Origin: Pelargonium tetragonum
Lineage: Eukaryota > Streptophyta > Magnoliopsida > Geraniales > Geraniaceae
Reading direction: 5' to 3'
Assembly (NCBI GenBank): GCA_036897445.1
Contig: JAYMTL010000015.1
Span: 1-64,000, forward strand
DNA: 64,000 nt
In this document: positions 41,051 through 53,768 of the stretch, piece after piece
Position numbering within the stretch: the first letter of the stretch is position 1
Layout: each line of letters starts with the position of its first letter
Position numbers and translations under genes: made by a program
The notes under the pieces: model-generated
Told to the model about the DNA's origin: nothing
Database searches by the model: none
The model's input: only the letters and a program-made list of their open reading frames with translations

Positions 41051-44000
41051 ATAATACTCACAGAACAGATTGGAAATATAGGACTTAAACTTGTAATAAA
41101 TAAAAAGGTTAGGAGTAAAAGAGAAACTTACCTTGGTAAAAGAGGGGATACCTATAGAGGAAAAGCCTTAAGATACAAGGAAAATCTCTGTCAGGAGTCT
41201 TGCCTTTATGGGTAAGGCGGTATTTCAGAAGAGTTTAAAGGGTAGAAATTGCGACGTTAGAGTCTTTTGCTGGAGCCTTTTTTCCACTGATTGTCAAAGT
41301 CAAGGTATGAAAAACTTAGGGCTACAGTTGCAGTTTCTGAGTTAGGAATCAAGAAGACATAGTTTATAATAATAAGGGAACCCTATACAATTTCGCTTGA
41401 ATGCTAGGGCTTGCAAGTCCGGTTTTTTCCGTTAAAGTGAGTAGTAAACATAGAGTAAATCAAATGTATAAAAAAAAACACCCAACCCTAATTCCTTACC
41501 AAGTGTTTTTTATAAGCTATTCTAGATAAGGACTGTGGCACTGTTCTATTTAATATTTAATATGTATTAGTCATTCTTAACCTTTTCTAAACCTAAAAAA
41601 GTATATTCGTTTATTCCTGAAGTTTAAGTCTAAAGCAAGATAAAAGAACAACTGAAGGGTAGATTTAGTGGATACTAGTAATCTCCAGAGGTTTTTTTGC
41701 TTGTGGATTTCCTCTATGAGTCCCCGTTAAATGTGCAGTTCAGTGGATACTTGAGCACTCTTGTCATTTATCCGGATAAGGGCGTGTACTATACGGGCTA
41801 GTTATGACTTTAGATAGAATTTCAACTCCTTTCTATCCGAGCCATTTTGATGACAACTTTAAAAAGTTAATGGCGACTGCGCAGGAAACTAAAAGGATTG
41901 TTAAGAAAGAGCAGAACCTTAAAACAAAAAGCCAGGTAATCCATCCTTTGGATTAGAGGAATACTTGCTTAGCGACTCTTAGTTTAAACACCTCGTTCTG
42001 ATTATTATTACTTCTTTTTGACTTAACCTATAAAATTTTCTTGCTAGCTAAGGCATATCCAGGAAATTCATAAATCGAGTAAAGCGAGCATCTTTTTTAT
42101 CTTAACATAAGAGGGCTAAAAGAAGATCCTAGAAATTTGAGTTACAAGAATAGCTTAAGCACTTCCCAATCTATAACATAAAGGTCAAGTTATTCCCCTG
42201 CTTGCTTTTCTCCTTACACGCCCAGCGTCTTCGACTTCTCTTATGTTTTTTTGTTAGAAGTTACCGCTACTTTTGTTGGACGCTACACAATTTCTTGATC
42301 ACGATTAGTACGGATCCCATACAGCCCCTCCCTGTTCACTAAGCTAAAGGCTAAGGTTTTTGTAAAAAGGAGCTATTAAACACTACTAAAAAAGGTGTAC
42401 CCCATAGTGGAACAAATTCATAGAAAGGAAAAGCTTGGACGAAAGTGACTTAATATTTATTATTACTAACCTGGTTAGGAAACCCTTTATTTATATAAGA
42501 GTTAATGTAATTCACTGTTATGCAGCTCTTTTTTCTTTTATTAAAGCTGCTGGATTTAGTAGAACAACTTTTAGTGTTTAAGTGGCAAGACTTGAGTGGA
42601 ATACTATTTAAGTTATAAATCTCTTGGAGTTCGGACTCCTACCTTATTGTGGGTATTCCTCTATATTTATTCCATTTTGTTTACTTCCGCCCCTAAAAAA
42701 ATTCCTGAAGTATAATTATATATTTCCGTTGTTTTCTTCTAATGTTAAAAGTGAGTTCTTCCATAAATTCTCGTTACACTTTATCCAGTAGAAGCTATCT
42801 ATAATTCGTAATCCCAAGGTTTATTAGAAGAATTTGTTTCTGACTACAACCTCTTTTATTTGAACTTGGGACCAGAACTAAATCCAGAACTGGGATTGGG
42901 ATTATCCTCGAAAAAAGTAAAGCATCGGGATAGTCTATTCATCTCATCTAAAAGGAATTCCTAATATGTACCGAGTCAAACTGTATACCAAATATTAAAT
43001 ACAAATAGGTACCTCTTATAAATTACTGTATGCCTTACTTATAAGAAGAAAATTTAGTAACAGAGTTTTTTGGGGAACTGGATTCGTGTCAGTGCCGCTT
43101 AGTAAGAGCTGGTTTAGAATTTTTGAATAGGGTGTCTGCGCTTCAAGAAGAGAATAAACTAAAAGTATTTTAAAAGGGAAGCTTCAGTAATACGAAGTGA
43201 CCGGGTTCAGGGTGTGTCTTTATTTTTTTGTTACTTTTGGCTCTTTTTTATAAACTATAAAACTAGACATTGACTTTTTTCTTAAGTGCGTATACTACAA
43301 TACGTCATAATATTGGATACGGGTTACAAGATATAGAATTCCAAGCAAGAAAAAGACAAAAGGGCAGAACTGTAAATCTAACGGGTACTGTAAATTGACT
43401 TTTTAAATTTTGTTTTTAAAGGCTTTAAAGTCCAACACTGCTCGTTTTAGTTATATAGTGAGTGTCATAGAACATACCTGTGAAAACGACAGAACTTTAC
43501 TGTTTCGAAAGAAAGGGAGTACCTTAAATAAAATAAATGTTAAGTTCCTAGCTTTAGTGAAAATAAATATAACTTTTAGACTTTGAGTTTCCGATTTATG
43601 TTAGAAAAAACCTTACAATCGACTTAGTGCCTGAAAGAAGAAAACAAGCCTCCATTTCAATATAGTATACCCAAGCGGATATTTGTATCTGGAATGAATC
43701 TGAAATCCGGAAACAGGAGTACTAAGCACCTTACTTAACTTTATAGAAAGTTACCCAGCGCCTTTCTCAGGAATCAGACTAATTTACATTTAAAGTAAAG
43801 ACTTTCAAAAAGGGTTAATATTCCTCCAAAAATCTTATAGCACCTGCTGCTAAGAGAGGCTCCTTAGCCCCTGATAGACCTTTTAAGTTATGAACAGGCG
43901 TGGTTTTGCAGTAGGCTTAAGTCGCTTTAACTTAAGCATTCCTTTTGAGTATACTTCTTCTAATAAACTCTTTTTTCACTTCTAGTATTTTCGAATTTCA

Positions 44001-46283
44001 GTCTTTCAGGATGTGGTATTGTTTAGTACCTTAGTATTCTAAATTACTTTAATAAGTTCTACCGGAATTTCCTTAATTAAAACTTTTTCTAAAACTTGCG
44101 CCTATATATACATATTTGGAGTACAGTAAACGCAAGAACTTCTTATTTGTAAAGATGAATTCCTAAACCATACCATTAAAGAACACAAAAATGCCCAAGT
44201 AAGCTAGAATGATTTTTTTCTATAGCGAGTTAAAGTTATACTCTTTATTAAGTAAATTAAGACAGAATCTCCTTAAAAAGAATAAAACCAGGATATTGAA
44301 GGCATCAGCTACACTACATCAATTCTACTTTTGAAAACAATCCCTATTATTTTATAAGATATACAACGCTATAATAAGAATAAAAATAGAATTTCACTAA
44401 GCCTCCTTCCTTGCTTAATAAAAGCATATTACTGAAATGAGTTTGTCCACTATGCTATATTCTAGGAATGGATTTTTTAGGTTCTTCTTATACAGTTATT
44501 TAGTTACGCTTTATAAAAGTCAGTAAAGGATTTTCCTTATTTCTTATAGAAGATATAAGCATAGAGATTTTGTCTTCCAGAGAGTGCACCAGAAGAGCAT
44601 TAAGTGTTAAACTCAGGAATTCTCAAAGTAAGTAGAGAAAGCCCCTAATTGATAATAAATTTAAGAAGCCCCCGGGAATAAATCTAGGGGAAGTGCAGAT
44701 ACTTAAAAGACTCCTTTTACAATTAAGGAAGTATAACTAGTTGGGATTCTGCTAAATGTGGTGTAGTCCTTTTACAAGGCAACTTTCTGTATACCTTACT
44801 ACTTTTAAAAAAACCTTTCTCCTATTCCTATTCTATTCCTAGGGGAGACTAAGCAAAATAATTAAAAGCAAGGAGTTCCCACTATTAAACCAAAGCGAAT
44901 TTTGGTTATAGCTCTATATACCTCGAATTCCATTATATATTTAAGCTAGTCCCTATAAAAAAGAGTATAGTATACTTAACAACTTATATAACAGTAGTTC
45001 CTTGCAGAGGCGTGAGGGTTCAAAAGAGGATCCATGGAAATATTAAATCAATAAATATACATATAGACAAAAGCGGTGTTCTATTAGCGTTTACCAGGGC
45101 TTAAGTTGAATAAATTACGAAGTTTTTGTTCTTTTTAGGTATTACTACTTGGATTTTAGTTTTACTAAATAAAAAAGGAAGTACCCCTATTACTTAGGAT
45201 AACTATCCCCCGTTCCCCCTTTAAATACTAGATTTTATAGCCACGCTAAATCCAGAGTAGATATAGGTAATGTAGGGTTACCCCGTTGTTAAAAATCATC
45301 CCCAAACCTGAAACTAAGTTACTACGCAGTTATACTTTTCATTTGTTAGGATCCCTTATTTATTGTATTTATTTATTGAATTCCATAAAAGAAATTTTAT
45401 CTACTTAAGGTAACGATCAGTGAAGTAAATTCCAGGAGTGCTATTAGAATATTCTAGTAGCATTAACCTGAGACTTTTATAGCCCTTTCTTTCGAGTTTA
45501 GACAGAAGAAAAAAGTCATTTATAATATAAGACTTCTAACCAAGCCAAGCTTTTTATCCCGGTTTCGGTACTTGTGTACTCCCAAGAAAGAGCTCCTTAT
45601 AGGATCTTTTATCATTGAAATTGAGCACTTATATGAGCCCAGTTTCTCGATTTGTTGTATAGGCAATTCTCCTGCAGGGGTAACTGTGTATATTTTCTTT
45701 AGAATATGTGCTTTTCATCAAAGTAACAGGGAAGTTGTACAAAAAGTCTCTTTATAGGACAAGAACTCTTAAAAATTGACATAACTGACTTAATAAGTGT
45801 AGACTATGGCGCCCCTCTAACCCCAATTACCGCCATTTCCTATTTTCTTGAAGTATCGAGAAATCCTTGTGCCAAAGAAAAAAAGATTAAACACAAAGAG
45901 TTCTTCCTAAACTAGATCCTTTCCGTAAAAAGCACGCAATTTTTAAGAGTTAAATTACAAAGGAATTTCTTTAAAATTTTTATAGGATTACCCCGAAAAT
46001 TATGGGATACAAATATTATAATTTCAATAAAGTATGATTCGTTTTTTTGAACTGTACCAGAAAAAGCTAAATCCTATATCCTATAAGTCCAGAATAAGGA
46101 ATATACTATAGATTAAAAATATCTTTTTCTTTACCGAGATTGGGGATTAGAAATATATAATAGTAGCAACTAAAAAGTCTGCGAGCGAGTAATGAGTTGG
46201 TAAAATTAATGCCCAAATCTGTCATTGATTAGGGTTTGGTAAAAAAGTAATTCTATGTTATGAACAGAGTAGGATTCCCTATA

Positions 46284-46301
46284 TTCTAATAGTTCTAATA
46301 G
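46284..46301. repeat. Tandem pair of a 9-bp unit
   Basis: TTCTAATAG occurs twice head to tail, perfectly. A small slippage-type duplication. Confidence 0.7.
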
Positions 46302-49198
46302 AGATGAGTAAATATAGGAGTCCTCGACGCGGCTCTTAGTTCAATGAGCAGGGTCCAACAATTTCGAATTCAAGACGTAATAAAGTTAAGCTAGTAAATA
46401 ACTCTTAGGTGGAGGGAATTGGCCAATAAATTACCTTGGTCAGGTGGCCCTAGTCCTGAAATAGAAAAACCTTTCTCAAATTGAGAAGTGAAATAAATCT
46501 TTAATAAAAAAACCACTTCAAAGCAAAACTTATAAATATAACTAGCTTCAGCCCGAATTTAGAGCTATTCCGTTTTATGATCCTTACTTCTTGTTACTCA
46601 CGGGTAATTAAAAAGGTTTATTAGGTACCCTTTTTCGAAAAAGTACCCGTTGTTTAAAATTTAGAGTTTATATTTACCACAAGGTATGCCTCATTCTCAA
46701 GAGAATAACTCTTAAGAAAACCATAGCTTTGTGCTAGAAAAAGCGAATTGTTCTAAAACTACTTAATAGGAGGATATCTACATCATTTAAGACTAATTAT
46801 GGAATACACCGGACTCTTTGGAAAGAAACTGCTTACATTGGAAGCTGTACTACTTGTATATTAAGAGGGGTTTTCTGTAACTCTTATTAAAAGAGCATAT
46901 ACTAAACTCCTCACATGGAAAGAAATCCATATCCGTTGACTCTATTTAGCAAGCTTTTAGCCAAGTTAGAATATCCCGGAAGCACGATTAATATAGCGTA
47001 ACCAACTCAAGAGAAATAACTAGCAAGGAATTTGTTTAAGAACTTACAGGAATTGCCTTGACTCGGGGACTACTATATTGATCATGCCTAAAAGCTAGCT
47101 TGCAAAAAAACAGAGAAATAAAACTTTCAATACCAGGTGTAGTTTTCTCTTAAGAACCCCCCTGTGCCTTGGTAAGAGGAAACAAGGCCCCTCCTTATAC
47201 TTTTAACCCCGAAACAATATATTACATGGCAAAGAAAAAAAGACTCTTGGGCAAGAGTCAGTTAGCTAATACTTTATATTGTAAGTGTATAAAGGTAAGA
47301 AATCAATCTTTCTAAAATACCCCGAGAGAAAGCCCTACGCTAACTATATTCAAACCGGGGCTTCTTAAGAGAAAACTACCTTAAACCCTAATTTGTCTCG
47401 AATTAAGAAAATTCTTTAGCACGAAATTTGAAACTATATAACAAAGGCTTTCACAATTAAAACGCTTTTAAGGGACTTCTAAGGATAGCTACACTTTGAG
47501 CCCTCCGAGGTTTTTACATCCGGGGAATCATAATATATCAGAATATCTAATAAGGAGACTACTTTACACCTAAGAATACCAAAACAGGTTACTTACTCAA
47601 AAACCTTGACAAGAAAAGCGCTAAGCTGCTTCCTCTAGACACATCTAGGAGTTTAATTCTACGCAATTAATCTTGTATTAGATTATTACTCTTTTTCCGC
47701 AAGCCCTTAATTTCAAAACTAGTAGGATATCCATATCTCTAGGCCCTTTCTCAAGTGTAAAAGCCTCCTTAATCTTGCAGAAAATTGACCGGCCTGTATA
47801 ACTATTAAAAAGGACTTCAATTCTGTTAGGGAGAGTTACTGTTAACGAATCCCATAATTTTTGCAAGCAGGTTTTACCTCTCGAGCACTAGGTCCGGAGA
47901 CTCTTAAACAAGGGCGTTAAAGTCTTAATAAAGTATACTTCTTGGGACTTGGGATATATAAATATATGCCGCCTCTAGGAGCTTATACAAAAGCGTAAGC
48001 CAGGGCCTTTCTTATCTTAAGAGATATAGTAACTGCAAAGCGTTCTCTCATTACTTAAATTCCTTAGGACTTTTCAAATCTCAAGGTATCCCTCTAGTAA
48101 ATAAGAAATGTGTAGACACAAGGAATTTTTACCGCAATAAAGTAGAAGTATCCCCACTAGAAATTCACGTATGCTTGTTGGCTAGCATTTTTGGCTATTG
48201 GTTTTAAAATCTCCTTATCGAACAGGAATAGTCTTGCTCTATAGAATACAGTTCAGCACTTCAAGTATACATCAGTAAAAGATTAAGAGACGCAAGCCTA
48301 TAATAAAGTAACTAAAAGGTTACTAGCATCTAGATTGAACCTTTTGAATTTTAAGTAGACTTTTTACACAAAAAACCTTATTTACATTTACGTTCACTAT
48401 CCTATCTTGGAGTTTCCTTAATTTAGTTAAAGAGTTCTACTTATACTTTTGCTTCACTACTTTCTTAAATTAATAATGAGAATCTAATTACCGAATACTA
48501 TAACTATAAAAACTATAAAGCGTATACTTTAAATGTTCGAAAGCAATCACTTGAGTACTTCTCGATACAAAACAAAAGGGACTCTATGTTGCGCTGCTCT
48601 ACTATAATTAAATAGAATTAAAACTTTTTAAGGAAAGTTAGGGCTACCCGGAGTCCAAAAACTGAGCTAAGAAGGAAGCCCGTCTTGATAATAAAAGGCG
48701 GATCCTTTGCATTCTGGTTTTATATTTATATATAGATGTCTCTATATTTTAATTATAGATATTACAGAAGTAGCTCTAGTTTTGTTTTAGTTTAATAGAA
48801 TGCACTTTTTAAGTTGATAAGTCTGTAAATAGATAAAAAAAGGAGTGCGTGCTTGTCTGGAAAATCCTTTATTTATATAGTACTTGTTATAACTTACCTT
48901 AATATATCAACTCCGTATCGCGACGTACTCATATGAATCTATTCTATATTGGATTCTGTGTTATACTTAAACCCAATAGAATTTCATTTTTTAAGTGTAT
49001 TAAAGCCCAAGACCCTCCTTTTGGGATGTAAGGTTTTTTTTAACTAAGCTAACACGGAGAAGCTTTATACTTAAAAACCCCTCTATTATAATATAAACCA
49101 AAGTAAAGAACTCTAACTCATATAACTTCGTCTGGGTCACTACAAATCAAGAGGGGTTCTCCTCTACCCAAATTGTTTTCTTTTTAGGCTGCCCTTTT

Positions 49199-49216
49199 AA
49201 GTACTAGAAGTACTAG
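49199..49216. repeat. Tandem pair of a 9-bp unit
   Basis: AAGTACTAG occurs twice head to tail, perfectly. Nearby at 49151-49164 lies the inverted repeat GAGGGGTTCTCCTC. Confidence 0.7.
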
Positions 49217-50826
49217 GGAACTTCTTTACAAGAATACAAGAAGTTTTCAGAAGAGTGTTGAGGAATCTCCGCCGGAAAACCTTTATTAAGTTTAAGTAAG
49301 TAAAACGGATATTAGACTTTCTGCAAGGGTGGTCCACTCCGACTCAGTTCTAGTAACCGAAAAAACCTGCGCTCACTAATTATTTAAACTTAGTTGCTGG
49401 AAACGGGTCTTAAATCCACTTAGAGTTTATAAAAGGTATATAAAAGATAAAATTGGGTTGACGTAACTTTTCGTTGTCATAACTTAATTAACATACGCTC
49501 CTAAAGTCACTTATAAAAGGAGGGCTTATTTAAAGGGCAAAGTTTCTTCTATCTAAGCAATTTCTTTCGCTTCTGTCATTTCTAAAAAGAGTTCTCTCCT
49601 AAACTTAAAAACCCTTTCAAACCTAACCCCTATTCTATTATAGTCTGTATAATAACTTCTTTCGTGTTTTATACTTGCTCTTTATTGCCAAATTTTTTAT
49701 CACGGAATGCCACCAGAAACAGAAGAGCTAAATAAAGAATACTTGAGTAAGTGCTTTCCCGGTTACTTAATGACCTTCTAAAATTCCTTGTACTAGATTT
49801 TATGAATCTTACTTTTAAGAGAGTTCCTACTTTCAATTTCCTTTTTTATAATAGTCAGACCTTTAGACTCAACCCCAAAAATGCCTAAAAAGGAAACTCT
49901 GACTGACCTCACCATTCACTTCTTTTTATTACCTGCTTTTGTAGCTTTCTTAATCTGAACACCTAGACCTATCTAATTGTAGCTAGACTCTCAATTACAC
50001 CTTTTTATTAACTAAATACCTCTGTAAAAGCTAAAGAATTGAAAAGTTTTCCTTTTGGCCTATTACCTGGGACACTTGTAATTAACGAAAAGCACACTGC
50101 CTTAACTATTAGCTCTAAGGGTTTAACGAAAACAGAAACCTTTCCTGGTGAAAGAAGTTAGCAACTCAATAAAGATCAAACAAGTTAACTCTTTATCTTT
50201 AACAAGCCTTCTAGGTAATGCAATTACAAATAGGATACCCTACTCAGTAATAATTCCTAAACAATATAAAAAACTAGGGTCAACTCATTAAGAAAGACTA
50301 ACAGTGAATACAATATCTACAACTTTCTGAAAAGGATATGAGTCAATTAACGCGAAAGGTAAGGCTTCCCTTAACCAAGGTAAATGAAACGGGGTAAATT
50401 AATTAAAAAGGTTGGGGTACCCTGCCATGAAAGAGAGAAACTTAAGACAAATAGATGCATAGGATAGCGAGTAGAATTTGATTAAGATAGGCAGCAAGAA
50501 AGCTTACATGATTACATGAGATGCGCTTTTGACTCATTTCTTTTTGGGATACTGCACCTGCTACAGGTAAGATATCCCTTAGTCTAGCTCAGAGGATAGG
50601 AAGTTCCTCTCGAAGTAAAGGCAAGTGATTGTTAGTTTTAGTTGGATTTGCTCTTTTGGGAGATACTCCATCTTTTCCTTTATAGGAGCTAGGCCTAGTG
50701 TAGCTGATGTATTCTTCTTCTAAGCTTGTACAGCGGTAAAGAAGTAAAGTAGCCAGCAGGAAGATTAGGTGTATTGCCTTAGTTATTTATCTAGTATAAT
50801 AGATAGTCAAAGTTATAGTAGTATAG

Positions 50827-50890
50827 TGTTGTTTAAAGGCAAGATTTATCTTGGTAGTTAGTTGTTACTGACACGGGGGGTTTGTGACCA
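50827..50890. repeat. Short dispersed repeat TGTTGTTTAA...TTACTGACA, copy 1
   Basis: TGTTGTTTAA (50827-50836) is followed 38 bases on by TTACTGACACGGGG (from 50865). The same two words recur at 61851 and 61882 (31 bases apart), and the second word alone, as TTACTGACACCAGGGG, at 62027. The G-run and a later CAAGG/CTTGG-type word are also loosely shared between this copy and the 62027 copy. The element is unidentified. The TG...CA ends recall the ends of many transposable repeats, but nothing else supports a family. Confidence 0.4.
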
Positions 50891-53697
50891 AGGACCTCTT
50901 CTTAGACTTTCTCTGTTTTCTTAACAAGACAGGGTATCCTTATAATCACTAAATCTTATTCAACGGGAAATTTTTTAATGAATTAGATAACCCGGGGCCA
51001 TAGCCTAATCAGAATTCATCGGTTCGAAGCTGCTGTTGCTTTTTAGTTAGTAAGTATCTATTATATATACACCTTTTTTCAGCCTAACTCTAGATCGAGG
51101 AGCAACCCCTTAAATTAAGTATCAGCTACCGCGTTACATCGCCGGTTGAATGCACGAAGACCCTTAGGTTCAAATCCAGCGGACGCCTTTTAGACCCCTA
51201 CTATACTAATACAGGGTATTAGTAATTTTTTCTCAACTTTAAAATGAGTTGACAGAACCCTTAGGTATCTTGTCTGGATAAAGCCTAGCTCCAGGTTGCT
51301 CTTGGAATTCTTATCTCTTCTAAAGAAAAACCTTTTTTTTTTTGATTGACAGAGTTGTAAACCCAAAAACGAATACACCTTTATCTTGGAAAACGTCCCG
51401 CACTTTAGTAATAATATAATAAGGCCCGGCTTATTCTATATATTTTTCAATACCTGCAAAATTTTCGCAATAAACCAGTACACTATCACTTCCGTTGATA
51501 AGACACTAAATGACTAAAAGCAATACATCTTATAAAGGTTACCGTGGATATACCAAAAGCAAAAAACAACTTTGTATACCCGATTTATAAGAATATTAAA
51601 TGAAAAGGGAAATTCCCCTTTGTATTCCCTGATACTAGTGAAAGAAGCCCCTTAATTATAGAATATAGGAAGCTTCTTGCCTTTGTTTGAAATTACAAAA
51701 AAGAAACTTATTTACTTTATGCTAGTAACTAAATAAAATTTAATTGAGTTTTTCCATTCCTAGTGGGAGCAAAAAAATAGAAAACAGAAGGGCAGGCTCT
51801 TTTTACTTGTGACGAATACTAAGGGCCCGGTATTATGTTCCTCTTTTAAACTGAAGGTAAGTAGCGCGTATCGAATCGAACCCGTGAGACATAGATTCCT
51901 TGTATATAGAGTATATAGACCCCGCTTTTGGTAGTGAATTAATTAAGTTGAGGGTGTTCGTAAGTATAAACCTTAACTTAATTATGCCTTCTGCAACCTG
52001 TACTTAAAGTTAAGTCCGCCCCCTATTTTGACTTTTACAGAATTTTCCCTGTTTACTACTTTGTTTTAGTTTATAAGGACAGAGTTTAAAGGAGGAATCC
52101 TGATTCTAGGTTGGATCTCACTCAAAAGGGTTCTTTCCTAGGCTAGAATTTATTCTAGATAACTGAAATTCTCTTTATTATCTATACAGTGCTAATGAGC
52201 GCTCTAAGAACTCTAACCTATTTAATTTATATCTTTTATATCTAAAGCTCGTTAAAGAGTTTGGGTGCCACTTAGCTACTAAAAGATATAAAATTCCACT
52301 TTAATCTTAAGGGGGTATTGGCCAAAGGCCTAGGTTTTTTTACAAACTTTCATGAGTTAACTGCCTCTACATATAATATAAATTTAAAAACAAGTTAGTT
52401 TCCTTATAGGAGTATCGCACCTAAAAGATTAGAGCTCTCCTTTCCTTAAGGTTTGTAGCCTTCGACGGCACTAGTATCTACTTCGCTGGGGTTCCCCGCA
52501 AAACATGTAAAAGTACCCATTATACTAAGATTCAGAAAAGCAGACTAAGTACAAACAAAGTAAGATTTTTACACTTAATAAAGGATATTACAAACAAAAA
52601 TTATCTAGAACCTAAAAAAAGAATAAATATCCTATAAATGTGTTTCCAGAATGAAGAAGCTCTTTCATAGTATTACCCCTAGACTTATACTTGTGTAAAG
52701 AACTGCTAACGGCACTTTTTATTCATATTCCATCTTTCTTAAATTTACATAATCAAGATACTCTAGATACGATCCTCTCAGAAAAGCTTAACAAGATTCA
52801 ACCGCGCAAATTTTTGGACAAAAGGCTCTATTTCATAATATCCTATCGATTTTTATGTACTATAACATTCCATATTACGGAGCTACAGTAAGTAAATATT
52901 AGAAAAATTTATACAAATCAGCCTTGATTATAGTTTATACTTCTTTTTAAAGTTAGATAGCCTTATTATAGCTCAGCACGAAGTTAACACTTTGATTTTA
53001 CTAGGTGTACAATCCTTATTGCATTCAACCAAATCCCGTTATTTTTCTTAACCAGAAAGTTCGAGGGTTGACTACGATTTCACGGGATCCACTCTATATT
53101 AATTATGTATTACAACGATAGACAACAACTATAGCTCCGGGCTGCCTAAATCTCTCTGTCTTTATAGGCTATTAAGCGTAAGAAAAATGAGTAAAGGAAA
53201 CTCGTGTTCTTGCAAATAGGGTCTCCCGTTTTTAAGGAACAGTTCTAAATATCGAATAATGCAAATATTTTAATAAACGGGAGGAAAAATCTGTCCCAAA
53301 ATGGGGCTTTGTACTTGGTAAAATTAATATTATTATTTTTCTTTTTATGAATCCTTTGAAGTAGTGCTCAGGTTTTGAAATTTATATCTCGACGATACCT
53401 TACCTATTTAGTTATTTCTATATGGTAAAAAAAAGTCAAAGTAAAGCTCCAAGCTATATCCCATACAAGGGCCTTAGCTCTTATCCGAACTCGTAACTAA
53501 GAGCTATATCCTTTTCTTCATAGGACCAGGGCCCCTTTTTGTATTTGTATAAAAGTCTCGGAATTTTTATTATAGGCATTTATATATACAAGTTTAACCC
53601 GTTGAAGTTTTCTGAGTAATCGCTAACGCCTGCAAAAGCATTTACCTCTAATTAAGCATACTTTTCGTACACCCCCTGGGTCAGTACTGCTTTTTAT
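50891..53697. other. Gene-free stretch with two GC palindromes
   Basis: No gene seen. Frames of 62 codons (51190-51378, minus) and 66 codons (52691-52891, plus) are unrecognised. An imperfect inverted repeat at 51603-51621 pairs GGGAA with TTCCC around one base, with AAA/TTT flanks and one bulged C; GGGGTTCCCC lies at 52488-52497. Confidence 0.6.
52488..52497. repeat. GC palindrome GGGGTTCCCC
   Basis: Perfect four-base arms around TT. It matches the window-wide GGGGNNCC core seen dozens of times. Confidence 0.7.
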
Positions 53698-53768
53698 TAC
53701 TGGATCCTTAGATTTAACAGACCCCTATACCCCGAACTCTTTGTTAGACCCCCCCTTTTTAATATTCT
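53698..53768. repeat. Degenerate pyrimidine-rich dispersed repeat, copy C
   Basis: It begins TACTGGATCC (compare TACTGGACC in copy B), then has CCTATAC at 53724-53730 followed directly by CCCCGAACTCT (53730-53740). Copy B has the same two words nine bases further apart. It ends TTAGACCCCCCCTTTTT, which resembles TAGACCCCGCCTTTTT in copy D near 62.26 kb. The shared order argues for common descent. Confidence 0.45.

Larger units (their letters stand above)
41051..50826. other. Gene-free stretch
   Basis: No gene seen across nearly 10 kb. The longest frames are 62 codons (47678-47866, minus) and 61 codons (45572-45757, plus), neither recognised. It holds the 9-bp doublets at 46284-46301 and 49199-49216 and a GAGGGGTTCTCCTC inverted repeat at 49151-49164. 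A short match to a tRNA D-arm word (GCTCTTAGTTCA, about 46333) is discussed among rejected items. In 45841-46080 TpA and ApT are about equal (23 to 24), so the TpA excess is not uniform. Confidence 0.6.

Noticed and set aside
46330-46385. Possible tRNA-Trp remnant (GCTCTTAGTTCA, then TTCGAATTCAAG)
   Set aside because: Only a twelve-base D-arm match to plastid-type trnW as I remember it; the rest is too short and does not fold.
51120-51190. T-arm-like word AGGTTCAAATCCAGCGGACGCC near a CGCCGG stretch
   Set aside because: No D-arm or anticodon arm at usable spacing; isolated TTCAAATCC words are expected by chance in 64 kb.
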